The notes under the pieces are model-generated. The model had not been told where the DNA came from, did no database searches, and worked only from the letters and a program-made list of their open reading frames with translations. From Tolypocladium sp. Sup5 PDA-1 (lineage: Eukaryota > Ascomycota > Sordariomycetes > Hypocreales > Ophiocordycipitaceae): a stretch of DNA of 64,000 bases. The stretch spans positions 186,001-250,000 of the forward strand of contig JPHH03000038.1 in assembly GCA_000750105.3 (NCBI GenBank), read 5' to 3'. Positions 41,396 through 51,439 of this stretch are shown in pieces. Both the position numbers and the translations under genes were made by a program. How positions within the stretch are numbered: the first letter of the stretch is position 1; each line of letters opens with the position of its first letter.

Positions 41396-43804
41396 ATGGA
41401 ACGCGAAACTACGAATGAAATGCAAGAGCTGCTGCGTGAGGCACAGCTGCGGGCTGAAGCCGCTGAAAGACGCTTCGAGCAAGAGAGACGACAACGCGAA
41501 GAAGCAGAGCGGGAACAGCGCCGGGAGCGACAACAACGCGAAGCAGCTGAGCAACAACGCGAAGCAGCTGAGCAACAACGCGAAGCAGCTGAGCAACAAC
41601 GCGAAGCAGCAGAGCAGAGAGCAGCAGCATCCGAGCAACAGACACAACCCACGACCTTGAACGAATACCTCGATGCGTGTCATCGGTTGGTCTTCACCAA
41701 ACTTAAGGTGGAACCCAATCCTGATCTGTTATCACGAGGTTCTTTGACCAATCCACAAAGCAAACGGTGTCCCACAAGCCTGCGACAGTGGCCAGACTTG
41801 CTGGAGCAGCAAACGCGCATATTCGGCCTCCTCCTCGACACCTTTCCTTGCGATTCAGATCGGCTCTTTGAGAGTCAGCACTTTCTGGCAAGCTTGGGCG
41901 CCAGGATCGGCGGACGAAGTATCGCCGACGAGAAAGTCCTGGAATTGTTATTGCACAACGCTGTGGAGGATCCCGTCAGGAACATCATCGATCAGCTTGT
42001 TAACATACCAGCCGTCAGAAAAGGGTTCGATCTTGGCGACGGCATCATCTTCGAGAATCACCCGCACGCACTGAGTGAAACCGCAGAAGAGGTGATCGAC
42101 AGGCAGGCGCGTACTGTACCACCGAGCACGCCAGGACATGGAGAGAATCTGAGGAAGCTGCAGGCGGACCAGATCTGCATCTACCGCTCCGACGATGCCC
42201 AAGGGGAGCGGACAAGGGCCTTCATCTGCGAGTACAAGCCGCCGCACAAATTGACGGTCCAAGATCTGCACGTCGGTCTGCGCGTCAAAGACATCTACAA
42301 AGAGGTCGTGAACCGGAGGACGATACCGACTTCAGAAGACCCAGAGGCACGCTTCGCATACCATGCCGAAAGGCTGACTGCGTCAGCGATCACGCAGACG
42401 TACCATTACATGATCGAGGGCGGCCTCGAATACAGCCTCTTGACAACGGGCGAAGCCATCGTGTTCTTCAAGATCGACTGGGACGAGCCAGAGACCCTTT
42501 ACTACCACTTGGCGGTGCCGAGCGCCGAAGTCGCTGCCCAAACGAAGGACGCTCATCTCTGCACAGCCGTCGCTCAGTATCTAGCCTTCACGCTGCTGGC
42601 CATTGAAGGATTGGGAAAACGGGCGCACAGTCAGAACGAACGCGACCGGGCTACGCAGAAACTGAACAAATGGGAGGTGTCATTTGATCTTACATATCGA
42701 TCAATACCGCCGGAGGACCGGTCCTTCCTTTCGGACAGCTCCCCAGGCTACCAACCTCCTACGTACGGCAACGTAGATCGGTCACCGATCCGTCCACGAA
42801 AGAACCCGCCGCGGGGACACGGTCATACCGATGTCGGAACCCTGTCGAGACGAAACGACGGGTCCGAGTCGTCGGATGAGGAGCCCAATTCAAGAGCGCC
42901 AGACACGCCAACGCCCGCCCAACGCAGTATGAGACAGGAACCTAGACGGAGCGAGCGCCTGGCCAGGCGACCGCGTGGAGGTGGCGCCGATAACAGCGGG
43001 CAACGCCGACAGTTCTGCACCCAGAAGTGCCTACTTGGTCTGGTCCGAGGACATCCTCTTGACCGGAACTGCCCAAATTTTGCTCTTCACCGCCTGGGGG
43101 GGGCGTCTCATAGGCGCGCAGCCCTCCACCACCCGGTCGACCACGCCGAGTGGCTGAACCTGCTCCGAGCGCAGCTACAGGAGACGCTCGATAACGGCAT
43201 CACGCCCCTCGAGCAGAGCGGCGCTCGCAGTGTACTCTTCAAGGTAACCTTGCTTGCTTATGGATACACGTTTGTAAGCAAGGGCACAATCGAGGCTTTC
43301 ATACCCGACCTCGAACACGAAGCCGCTGTGTATCGACGCTTGGATGATCTACAGGGTATCCACGTGCCTGTGTTCCTCGGCGCCGTGGACCTGCGATCCG
43401 TGGACAGAATATACTACTTCGACCACAGGGTGTATATAGTGCACTTGACATTTCTGACATGGGGCGGAGAAAGCCTCTACGAGGCACAAGAGGCTACGTA
43501 TGCCACGGAGCGGCAAGTCAAGGGCAGCTTGTGCGCCATACATCAGCATGGTGTCATCCACAACGATGTGCGAGCTGAGAACATTCTTCTCTGTCGGGAA
43601 ACCAAAGGGGTGATGATGATTGACTTCGAGCGGGCGGTGCTATTGGAGCCGCCACGACCTCCGCTCGCAAGGATGGCGCCGAACAAGCGTCTCTTGCCAG
43701 ATGCACCCGGCGAGCGAAAGCGTCATAAATCGCGTCGGGTGACGAAATGCTTTTCCAATGACATCCTGATGGCGAATGATCTTTTCGTTACCACTAGTAC
43801 ATAG
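41396..43804 (+). CDS. Coiled-coil + PD-(D/E)XK nuclease-like + kinase-like fusion protein, 802 aa
   Basis: A single exon. Residues 1-85 form a charged coiled coil containing four REAAEQQ heptads encoded by 21-bp repeats. Residues 150-460 hold a nuclease-like domain: LQADQICIY with Asp258, then RAFICEYKPPHKL with Glu279-x-Lys281, the D-E-x-K pattern of the PD-(D/E)XK fold, followed by helices (VQDLHVGLRVKDI, TASAITQTYHYMI) and TGEAIVFFKIDW. A disordered linker (460-560) follows. Residues 610-760 resemble a kinase: FVSKGT as candidate ATP-binding Lys, EHEAAVYRRL as candidate helix-C Glu, HND at 722-724 in HNDVRAENILL, and DFE at 743-745 where DFG is usual. There is almost no C-lobe beyond it, as in minimal atypical kinases. 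The frame is intact. The separate genes at 47291 and 48565 carry the same two domain types. Confidence 0.75.
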   Translation: MERETTNEMQELLREAQLRAEAAERRFEQERRQREEAEREQRRERQQREAAEQQREAAEQQREAAEQQREAAEQRAAASEQQTQPTTLNEYLDACHRLVFTKLKVEPNPDLLSRGSLTNPQSKRCPTSLRQWPDLLEQQTRIFGLLLDTFPCDSDRLFESQHFLASLGARIGGRSIADEKVLELLLHNAVEDPVRNIIDQLVNIPAVRKGFDLGDGIIFENHPHALSETAEEVIDRQARTVPPSTPGHGENLRKLQADQICIYRSDDAQGERTRAFICEYKPPHKLTVQDLHVGLRVKDIYKEVVNRRTIPTSEDPEARFAYHAERLTASAITQTYHYMIEGGLEYSLLTTGEAIVFFKIDWDEPETLYYHLAVPSAEVAAQTKDAHLCTAVAQYLAFTLLAIEGLGKRAHSQNERDRATQKLNKWEVSFDLTYRSIPPEDRSFLSDSSPGYQPPTYGNVDRSPIRPRKNPPRGHGHTDVGTLSRRNDGSESSDEEPNSRAPDTPTPAQRSMRQEPRRSERLARRPRGGGADNSGQRRQFCTQKCLLGLVRGHPLDRNCPNFALHRLGGASHRRAALHHPVDHAEWLNLLRAQLQETLDNGITPLEQSGARSVLFKVTLLAYGYTFVSKGTIEAFIPDLEHEAAVYRRLDDLQGIHVPVFLGAVDLRSVDRIYYFDHRVYIVHLTFLTWGGESLYEAQEATYATERQVKGSLCAIHQHGVIHNDVRAENILLCRETKGVMMIDFERAVLLEPPRPPLARMAPNKRLLPDAPGERKRHKSRRVTKCFSNDILMANDLFVTTST

Positions 43805-43847
43805 GTCATTCATACTACTACTATAATAATAATAATAATGACTCTAC

Positions 43848-44099
43848 TACGGAAAGCTAGTGACCCGCCCCCTTTGACTCGAAGAGGAATCCTCGGCCAC
43901 CGCCCCACTACGGTCCGTGCCCGCTATTCGTTAACCCATGCGCCACCCGTTGCCGTGCCTAATCACGACGTCGACGCATTCCTCTTTGACCTAAAGAGTC
44001 CTTACGTTCCTGCATTTCCCCCCCGACCGAGGTACTCAATCATGCCCTCCACGATCCGGCAACCCCCTTGCCTACGGAAAGCTAGAGACCCGCCCCCTT
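43848..44099. repeat. Pair of 26-bp direct repeats 225 bp apart
   Basis: TACGGAAAGCTAG(T/A)GACCCG plus CCCCCTT occurs at 43848-43873 and 44073-44098 with one mismatch. An ATAATAATAATAATAAT microsatellite lies just upstream (43822-43838), and four TCGAC units at 44171-44190. The span has no gene. Confidence 0.75.
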
Positions 44100-44225
44100 G
44101 AAAGAGGAGCTCTAACTCGTGTCCGTATTCTATCCTCTTCTACGGATTACCTATCTTTTCGACTAATCGATCGACTCGACTCGACTCGACTTAGATTAGA
44201 TTAAACTCCTAATCTCCAGACTACA

Positions 44226-45514
44226 ATGCCTCTACCTACCCTTCGGCCTGACCCTGACCTACCGCGGTGGTCGTCTTCTTCGCCGTCGTCGTCGTCGCGG
44301 TCGCAGCGTAGACCTCCGGCTCCTCCTCCCTATCTAGCGACGCCGCCTCCAGCGACGCCGCCTCCTACAAGCGCTCGATCGTCGCCGCCGCTGCCGCGTT
44401 ACCACCAACAGTTCTTCCTAGCCGACGAACGAGGAGACGGGTATAGAGGTAGAGGTAGAAGTGGGGGTGGAACGCTGCAGCGATTACAAGCGCCCTCGCC
44501 CGCGCCTTGGCCGCGACACGACGAAGATATCTTGCTTACGCAGCAGGCGGTCGAGGATCGTCGCCTTCGCGCTCGAGCCCTGCAGATATGGTGCGACGGC
44601 CAGGAGTACTCGTGTGCCGACGATAACGAGATGACGCCCTGGCTTCAATTCACAAGGTGGCCAGAGCACTTCCGGAACTGACCGCTCGATATCATCACCG
44701 CCGCTGCGAGGCAGCCCGCGCAGGGCCCGTACAGACAGAACGAGGACTACATTTTGGGCGACTGGCGGGGCATACCGCTCCGGAGTCCCGCTGCGGCCGA
44801 GGAGCGGCTGCGAGTGCTAATGCGGCGGTCGACGACGTATTCGACCGAGCCGAGGCTACCTTGGGATGCACGTCCTATCGGTCGCGCTGCTGGATGACGA
44901 GCTATTGGAAGGCAAAGTTCTACCACCGCCCGCTTCGTCTTCTACCACGACAGTCGAGACAGAGGCATAAGGCGAGGTGGAAGGACTTCATCTGCTATAT
45001 CTTCCGCGCCCTTGCGCTGGGGCCTGGGCTGCGCCGTGAGATTCTTGGTCTACCTCTGCGCACAGACCAGATCAAGATGATGCGCCATATCCTCGGCCTC
45101 GTTTCGCAGCTTAAGGAAGAGCAGATGGCGGATCAGGATGCGGATGAGGATGAGGAGGATAAGGGTGGGGACGAGGATGAGGAGAGCGCCGAGGACGGTC
45201 AAGCCTATGGCAGCGACGATGAAGGCGGCCGCCTAGGAGAGACTGGCGACGAGTTCGATGGGGACAGCCGCGACGAGCAAGATGAAGAGGAGGAGGAGGA
45301 TGACGATAACGACGACGACGACAACAACGACGACAACAACCCGCCATGGCTGTTTAGCGTATGTCACACAAGGCGACGGGCCTCAAATCGGAATGTTGGG
45401 TCTCCGCAAACGATGGCGTCTTCGAAGTTCCAGGGCACGGAAGTGGCATCCAAGAGTTCTGTGGGTGTAGCTGCCTGCGGGATAAAAGAACCAACTTTTG
45501 ACTCGATCGTGTAG
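44226..45514 (+). pseudogene. orsD-like/helicase-associated fragment with frame change
   Basis: The first frame (44226-44681) has a Pro/Ser-rich start, RLRARALQIWCDGQEYSC and MTPWLQFTRWPEHFRN, the PWL-R-TGW-type motif of orsD-like proteins. The sense then continues out of frame as RPLDIITAAARQP and GDWRGIPLRSPAAAEERLRV to about 44890. Another frame follows with YWKAKFYHRPLRL, ARWKDFICYIFRALALGPGL and LPLRTDQIKMMRHILGLVSQ, and a long Asp/Glu-rich tail to 45514. The terminal RTDQIKMMRHIL motif is shared with the minus pseudogene at 7644-9330. At least two frame changes are needed, so this copy is broken. Confidence 0.5.
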
Positions 45515-47017
45515 GCGGAGAAGTAAGGCCTGTCGGAGAGCGTGGATGATCGGAGCAAAAAATTCCAACAAAAGCAAGGCAACCCCTTGTCCTGTGCATC
45601 TCAACCTCGACTCCGTCACGTGGTAAACGCCACCCTCTTTGGGCTGCAGGACAGCCAACCCCAGCCGCTCCAATCGTCGCCTTGCGTCGAACACAGCGAG
45701 GCATCCGCGCAGCGACTTGAGGTAGGATTTAATATCGTAATGGAGCGTCCGCTTCCTTACTCACACTCGTGTGTGTTCCTGTTTGCAAGCCTTTGCGTGG
45801 TGTTAAAAGTGATAGTTACTGCGTCGGCCGTGGTACGGCAAGCTGAAGCGTACGGCTCCGTCGAAGAGCTGGGGCTGCGTGGAGAGGACCCCCTGCAATG
45901 CCGCCCCAGCGTTCAAGCGCCAGCGGGGCTGAACGGGCATCTGAACAGGCAGCAGACGACGGCGACAGGCGACTGACGGCGGGCGACCGGTGCAATATGC
46001 GCATGTCGGTGGTAAGGTACCCATTGCCGCACTCCAAAGTACCGCGTCGCAACATGACACGGCGAGCGGATCCCTCAGCCCCTAGACTTTTAACAGCTTA
46101 TAAGACGGGTACTCTAGCACCCTTAGCGTCCACATTGGCGAGATATTTGTACAGCCCGCTGGGGACTGGGGCCGTTGGGATTGGGGGCAGGCACACACAG
46201 CCCTGCGCGCTACCGTGTTGTCCATGTCGACGCGACATGATCGCGCTGCAGCTCCACCCCCTACGACCTTTGTTTCCTCTTTTCTCACAGGTTGTTGCCT
46301 CCTCGGAGCATGAGGGGCCTGCGGGTACAGGTAGCCGAGCCCCGCACAGGCTCGGCCTCGGAGATCACCCGGCCGCCCCGTTGGGTCTCCCGTATCCACC
46401 AACCCGGCAGCGGCTGTTGAGCTGTGGAGCCACCCGTGCTCTCCCCCGCGTCCCTTTATCGGCCTCCGAATATGGCGTACCTTTGCCACAAACTCTCCAC
46501 TAGGCAATACTCATACATCACCGAGAGCGAGGTTCACACAGCACTCCATACAGAGCAGTCACCCCGAGTTCGCACCGCATGTGTTGAACACGCAACTGAC
46601 CATTGCGCCTGACTATGCAGAATGGCAGCAAAAAGTGGGTTTTAAGGATATCATCAGCAGGCATGGTAAAGCGGTTGACCAGGGCTTCTTGAGCGGATTA
46701 TAAAACGCAATGCAAACAGCCGGGGAGGTTGTGTCTGCAAAAATGTCGTCGGCGGTGAGGAAAGATGAGAGGTAAATTGGGAGGGAAGAATGCACCCAAA
46801 TTACGGAAGTCGCGCCTCCGAGGGAGGTCGCGTACACGCGAGCCTGGACCTGAGTACCTTCGGCCGCTGACTGTCTCCATGGCGCCTTCCTTGAAAAAGT
46901 GCATCACCAGGCCCAGTACGGGTGCTCACGGCTGTTTGCAAAGGCTTGCCGTGAGTATACATCGGCGTGCGTTATGCGGCAGTAGAAACATGCAGAATGG
47001 TTTCTTGTCATGCGCAT
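45515..47017. other. 1.5-kb stretch without a supported gene
   Basis: The minus frame 45582-45364 (FCWNFLLRSSTLSDRPYFSA, then TPTELLDATSVPWNFED) has a protein-like feel but neither a start nor a domain I know. The remaining frames look like noise. Confidence 0.35.
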
Positions 47018-47115
47018 AAACTGTGTAGCGCACAGTTTCTGCACCTCACGTTAGTACTTCGGCGGTTACTCGAATTGTCCACGCCCATGCGCCATCCGCA
47101 ATGAGCCTGTCCGAT
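47018..47115 (+). promoter_or_regulatory. Shared upstream block with palindrome, copy A
   Basis: Begins with AAACTGTG-TAGCG-CACAGTTT at 47018-47038 and continues with CTCGAATTGTCCACGC and ATGCGCCATCCG. The same order of words occurs at 50358-50465. Here the palindrome lies 253 bp upstream of the ATG at 47291, so it is a candidate operator or activator site shared by two genes. Confidence 0.65.
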
Positions 47116-47188
47116 TGGCTGCAATGGAGGTTATATTTAAGGTGAGGCCAACGCAATCCAGGTAACGGACAAGTCCCCGTCCACGAGC

Positions 47189-47196
47189 TATATAAG
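47189..47196 (+). promoter_or_regulatory. TATA box of the 47291 gene
   Basis: TATATAAG in GAGCTATATAAGGGC, about 95 bp upstream of the ATG at 47291. Confidence 0.55.
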
Positions 47197-47290
47197 GGCA
47201 CTGATTGATTCTGGAAACTCACAAAGAGAAAGGTTTAAGGTCTTAGCTCCTCTGTCCGTCCGTCGTTCCTCGAGCTTTACCCACACCGCC

Positions 47291-48304
47291 ATGTCTTTCA
47301 CTGACGTTCTCCTGGAACATCCGCTCAACAAAGTGAACAATTTACATGATCATTCTACCACTAACAAAGCATGGGCGGAAAAGTATAAAGGCATCACGGC
47401 CAAAGAGCTCAGAATGCACATGCATGCTGAGGGCCCGGATTGGTCTCCGTTGGTTCCTGCACTCAGCGATGATACCGTTCGACGAAGTCAAGCCTCCCTT
47501 CGGTCTAATGCCAGATCTGGCTGGGAGTTGGGAAACGAAGATGACGGGGCGGCTTACTTTCGAGTCGAACTCTTGGCTCCCGTCTTGTCGAAGTTTCAAA
47601 ACTTCCCGCCGATTTTCGAACGATCTTTTCCGCAGGAAAACGGACGCAATAAGATTGATTGCGCTTTGATGTGGGCGGACCATACTCTTGCAATATGCGA
47701 ATTCAAGCGAAATCTGATCGACAATCGCCTTTGGTACGATGGGGCCCCCGAAAGGAAAAGCAGCCAAACCAGACTCAGCCGTGAATTACGAGGGTGAGTG
47801 TACAGTACCTTTGTATGCGCTGTCGTGGTGCACTCTTTGCTTTGCTAACTAAGCAGATACGCGGTTCAATACAAATGCCCTCAAGTGATCTGCTTCGACA
47901 TCCACAGTCTCATGCTTTTGCAATTTCGGGCAGTAAAGTTGACGGATCTGGAGGATTGTGCTGTGGACTGCTGGATTTTCCCGCGCTGCGAAGGAAATTC
48001 CGAAGGATACCCCCTTCGAGACGCTCTCTACAGATTTTTGGTTCAAGGAATCCGCCGGTTGCAGAGCCTAAATTGGCCACTGCCACGTCTAGGCTCACAA
48101 CAAGCCGCCGGTCGTGCCTTCTACAGTGGAGAGCCACTGTGGCGGGGCGCTGATGGGAAAAAGCACAGACAACATCCAGAGGAATTTATCCGGGCCGCGG
48201 ATGATTATGGCCAGTTGTGTTGGGCGCAAGGGGGGCAATGGGTGTTAGACAACGAAGAACGGAGGATAGCAGATTCCAATCCTTTTCGTGTTGAGATGGG
48301 ATGA
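47291..48304 (+). CDS. PD-(D/E)XK nuclease-like protein, 316 aa
   Basis: Exons 47291-47793 and 47857-48304 join across a 63-nt intron (GTGAGT, GCTAAC branch, AGCAG), phase 2. The protein starts MSFTDVLLEHPLNKVNNLHD. Its nuclease-like core is NKIDCALMWADHTLAICEFK, with Asp123, Glu137 and Lys139 as the D-E-x-K set. It is followed by RELRGYAVQYKCPQVICFDI and HSLMLLQFRAV, matching the helix-strand order of this fold. The C-terminal 90 residues are unassigned. A TATA box and palindrome block lie upstream. The kinase-like gene at 48565 follows 260 bp later on the same strand, giving the two-domain content of the 41396 fusion as separate genes. Activity is inferred. Confidence 0.72.
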
Positions 48305-48564
48305 GTCAGTCGCGCACGGAGGTACACTCGGGCAGTTTCCTTTGCGTGCTGTAATAGCTAGCTAGGCCAATGATCGCCCTACGTGGCTGCCCCACTTTCA
48401 GCCGCTCCGTGCGAAGCCTTTCACCCGCAGTAACCCGTACGGAGTACATGCCGCTGAGACAGGTTACACGTGACCACTAGTTTGTAATGTCGCTGAAGTC
48501 TCCGTGCCGTCGCTCATTGTTTTCCTCTTCATGTTTCCCTGTCGACTTCGATTGATCATTCGCA

Positions 48565-49303
48565 ATGGCTGACACCGACCTGGTAACAATATCCGCTCTC
48601 GAGTGTTCGGCTGATACTAACGCGTGCTTAGCCTTGTCTCGAATTTCAGCTTGAGTCCCAGACACATCGGGGGCGAGGAGGTCCCATACGCTTGCCTCGT
48701 CATGCCTACCCCAACATCATTCGGCTGAGCCTCGACGGGGAGAGCCTCCAAGTGTTACCACGAAACGTCGTACTCAAGAAGAAGGATGACAGTCATGAGT
48801 CTTTGTTTGAGACCGAACGGAAGTTTTACGAGAACGCAAAGGAGCTTCAGGAGCGCGGGCTTGTCCCACAGTACCATGGCCTTGCCAGTATTGGTGGTTC
48901 GCCAGCACTGGTCCTTTCTGACTTGGGAGGTACCATGCTGCATGACCAGCCTTCGCTTTCTCTGGACGAAAACGCCCTGCGGGGGAATCTCAGAGAACTG
49001 TTGGAAGCAATCAGGACGGCTGGTGTTGTACATAACGACGTCACTCTCCTGAACGTGCTGCATTGTGGCGACGGTCGCCTTCGGCTCACAGATTTTGAAA
49101 TGGCTGAGATGGACAAGCCAGTTGATGAAGCAGGATTGAAAGACGAGGTAGACATGCAGGTTGACGACCTTGTGGAATGTTTGAAGCTACGTCAAAAGGC
49201 GCTCGAGGAACAGGAGTCGCGTAACAAACGAGATGCCCCCATTCATCAGTGGAATCTTGTCACATTCACAGCGCAACCACCGCGCAACGCCACATCACAT
49301 TGA
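48565..49303 (+). CDS. Small atypical kinase-like protein, 229 aa
   Basis: A short first exon, 48565-48582 (MADTDL), joins across a 49-nt intron with a GATACTAAC branch site to 48632-49303. Features in order: VLPRNVVLKKKDD (candidate ATP-binding Lys), LFETERKFYENAKELQERGL (candidate helix-C Glu), PALVLSDLGGTML (hinge region), HNDVTLLNVL (catalytic loop with Asp and Asn) and RLTDFEMAEMD, where DFE replaces DFG. The chain ends about 70 residues later, so most of the C-lobe is absent. The same HND and DFE variants occur in the 41396 fusion. This resembles minimal RIO- or lipopolysaccharide-kinase-like proteins more than a normal protein kinase. Target unknown. Confidence 0.7.
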
Positions 49304-50350
49304 TGACTCGGTGTGTGTATTCAGGAATCAAGCCTCGTTACATTCTTCCATTGATGAATGAAGCCTCGTTGCATTGATGACTCGAGACTCAATTGAAGCT
49401 ACAATGGCCTCAATCTCGAAGTCTAACGCCTCCGACGCCGCCTCCAACAATGCCTCCAACACGCAGCCAACGCTGCATAGGCATTACAGTCCACAACGGC
49501 ACAAGATAAAAGGAATCCCTTTTCCACTCTCTTTTAGTTAGCAATACAAGAGTCTTTACATGTCAATTGCTTCACTTCTCGTTTGATAAATCTTGACAGA
49601 CAGGATCGTTCGACAACGGCGGTCGGAGTGGACTACAGAAGCGCTCTTGCTAAGTGTAGCGGCTAAGGATGGATGTAACTAGTCGTTGAAGGATCTTGAA
49701 GGTTACTCTTTACCGCCACCGAATGGATTGAAATGCAATCCAAGATAGTTCTGCTAGATTTGATTGCCGAAAATAACGCTACTCGTCTGTCCGACACACG
49801 GTGGCTAGAAGCGGCACCTGAAGCAATCAAGAGAAACATCGCAACCTCAAGTTAGACAGCTGTAGTCTGAGCACCTGCGTGCAGTACACGGGCGGTCATA
49901 TGTTGACCCCATTTCAACATCAATGGTGTTGTTGGCAGATCGTGCCAATTACAAACCGGGAGATCAGTTTCGCAGGATTGAACGGCGCTCGGCCGCCGAC
50001 CAATAGTTACCAGGCGAAAAGCCCTGACTGTGTGCGTCCCTGGTATTCGTTTGTCATCGAAAGGAGACAGATGCGGAACGCCTTGTGGCCGCCAAGTAGG
50101 CAGGTTTGCTCAAACTCAAGTCGCAAATGAGATAACAGCGCCAATGTTCTCTCCGCCAGCGGCAACCAATGACAGTCTCTCGTTACCCTTGCCTGATGTA
50201 GTTGGATTCGCGGTCGATCATGTGCAGCAAGTTCACGGGCCACACGCGTGTCGCTATGACGGACGGCTGATAATTGCTTTCCGAGGCCTACATGCAGCGG
50301 GCGTGCGTAAGCTACGTGGCGGTGAAACCCTGCAGAACAGATGTTGGTCA
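49304..50350. other. Intergenic stretch, no supported gene
   Basis: GAAGCCTCGTT(A/G)CATT-type words are repeated at 49327-49390. The rest shows no coding signal that I trust. Confidence 0.4.
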
Positions 50351-50357
50351 TGCACAC

Positions 50358-50500
50358 AAACTGTGTAGCGCACAGTTTATGCGCCTTCATCTTAAGTACC
50401 TCGGCGTTTACTCGAATTGTCCACGCGCATGCGCCATCCGCCATTTCGCCAACTCCAATTGGCTGTACGGGCAGAGAAAACTGTGCAAACGCACAGTTTT
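50358..50500 (+). promoter_or_regulatory. Shared upstream block with two palindromes, copy B
   Basis: The first palindrome AAACTGTG-TAGCG-CACAGTTT (50358-50378) is identical to that at 47018. The same downstream words (CTCGAATTGTCCACGC, ATGCGCCATCCG, ATTGGCTG) follow. A second palindrome, AAAACTGTG-CAAACG-CACAGTTTT, lies at 50477-50500, 123 bp upstream of the ATG at 50623. The identical half-sites and differing spacers suggest a dimeric DNA-binding protein. Confidence 0.7.
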
Positions 50501-50622
50501 GGCGTGGCAGAAAGACCGCAGGCGCATTGAAAAGGAGGGGCGCTCAAACCAACGCGTAGTAGGAATTCGTCCCTGCCACCCACCACCAACCGCCTTGCGC
50601 CCCGACGCCTATACTTTCGATC

Positions 50623-51291
50623 ATGTCCATGTCCACAGCCATTTCGCAGCTGTCCAATCTGGTCCACAATTTGGACAGCTGGCTCATCAGGCTAGATGGA
50701 CCTCGCTCACAGTTAACAACTCTTGAACTGGACGTCTTGGATATGATTGCGACAAAACTTGGTACAGCAGCAGAATGCATTCAAAAGATGACGGGACAGT
50801 ACGTACCACCTTACCGACCTGAGACTTGGGACGCCTGCGAAGAGCTCAGAATGAAGGCAAAATCAGCCGTCAAAGCTTTACTTCAAGATGAGATATTTCA
50901 GCCTGGGCAGTCTATTGTCTTCGCGAGAAACATTAAAGTCATATTCAAGGGCCCACAAACCACAAACCTCGACTCATGGGCAATGACAAAAAGGAAGACG
51001 GGCACAAGCGGCCGATGCGAATGGCTCAGGAAGCTGAAAGCAAACGCAATAGTAGTATGGGCTGCAACCTTTAAGCCTACATCCTGGGCACAAGGCATAA
51101 TGGGGGAAGACGTATTCTACTGTCTTGCTGGAAGAATAGAATCCGAACGTATCGCTTGGCCTCCTGCAGTAATGGAAGTACTCAAGAAGCTTCAGGTTGG
51201 TGAACTTCGGGGTTTATCTGCGTATGACGAATTCGTTCAAGGTGAGCTAAGAATCAAGCGGCTGAATGTTGACAAATTGACATCAAATTGA
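50623..51291 (+). CDS. Uncharacterised protein, 222 aa
   Basis: An uninterrupted frame from MSMSTAISQLSNLVHNLDSW. The first 60 residues are helical and amphipathic, followed by MIATKLGTAAECIQKMTGQY, a Lys-rich segment (ARNIKVIFKGPQTT) and WLRKLKANAIVVWAATFKPT. Codon content and a dense helix pattern support coding. The upstream palindrome block is shared with the nuclease-like gene at 47291, suggesting co-regulation. No domain recognised. Coding sense may continue after an intron into 51440-51766, but I found no joint that keeps the frame. Confidence 0.55.
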   Translation: MSMSTAISQLSNLVHNLDSWLIRLDGPRSQLTTLELDVLDMIATKLGTAAECIQKMTGQYVPPYRPETWDACEELRMKAKSAVKALLQDEIFQPGQSIVFARNIKVIFKGPQTTNLDSWAMTKRKTGTSGRCEWLRKLKANAIVVWAATFKPTSWAQGIMGEDVFYCLAGRIESERIAWPPAVMEVLKKLQVGELRGLSAYDEFVQGELRIKRLNVDKLTSN

Positions 51292-51439
51292 CATCGGGCA
51301 GCACTCGAATCGTCCCCGCGCCCCGTCCATCCTGCGCAACAACGTCATCATGGACAGGGCATTGTGTTGAGCCCAAACCAAGTAGACGTCAGTTGTGCAT
51401 CAAATTCGTAAAGAGACACATGATACTAAAATCTGATAG

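Noticed and set aside
41138..41683. Minus-strand 181-aa frame rich in Leu/Cys
   Set aside because: It is the antisense shadow of the coiled-coil repeats of the 802-aa gene.
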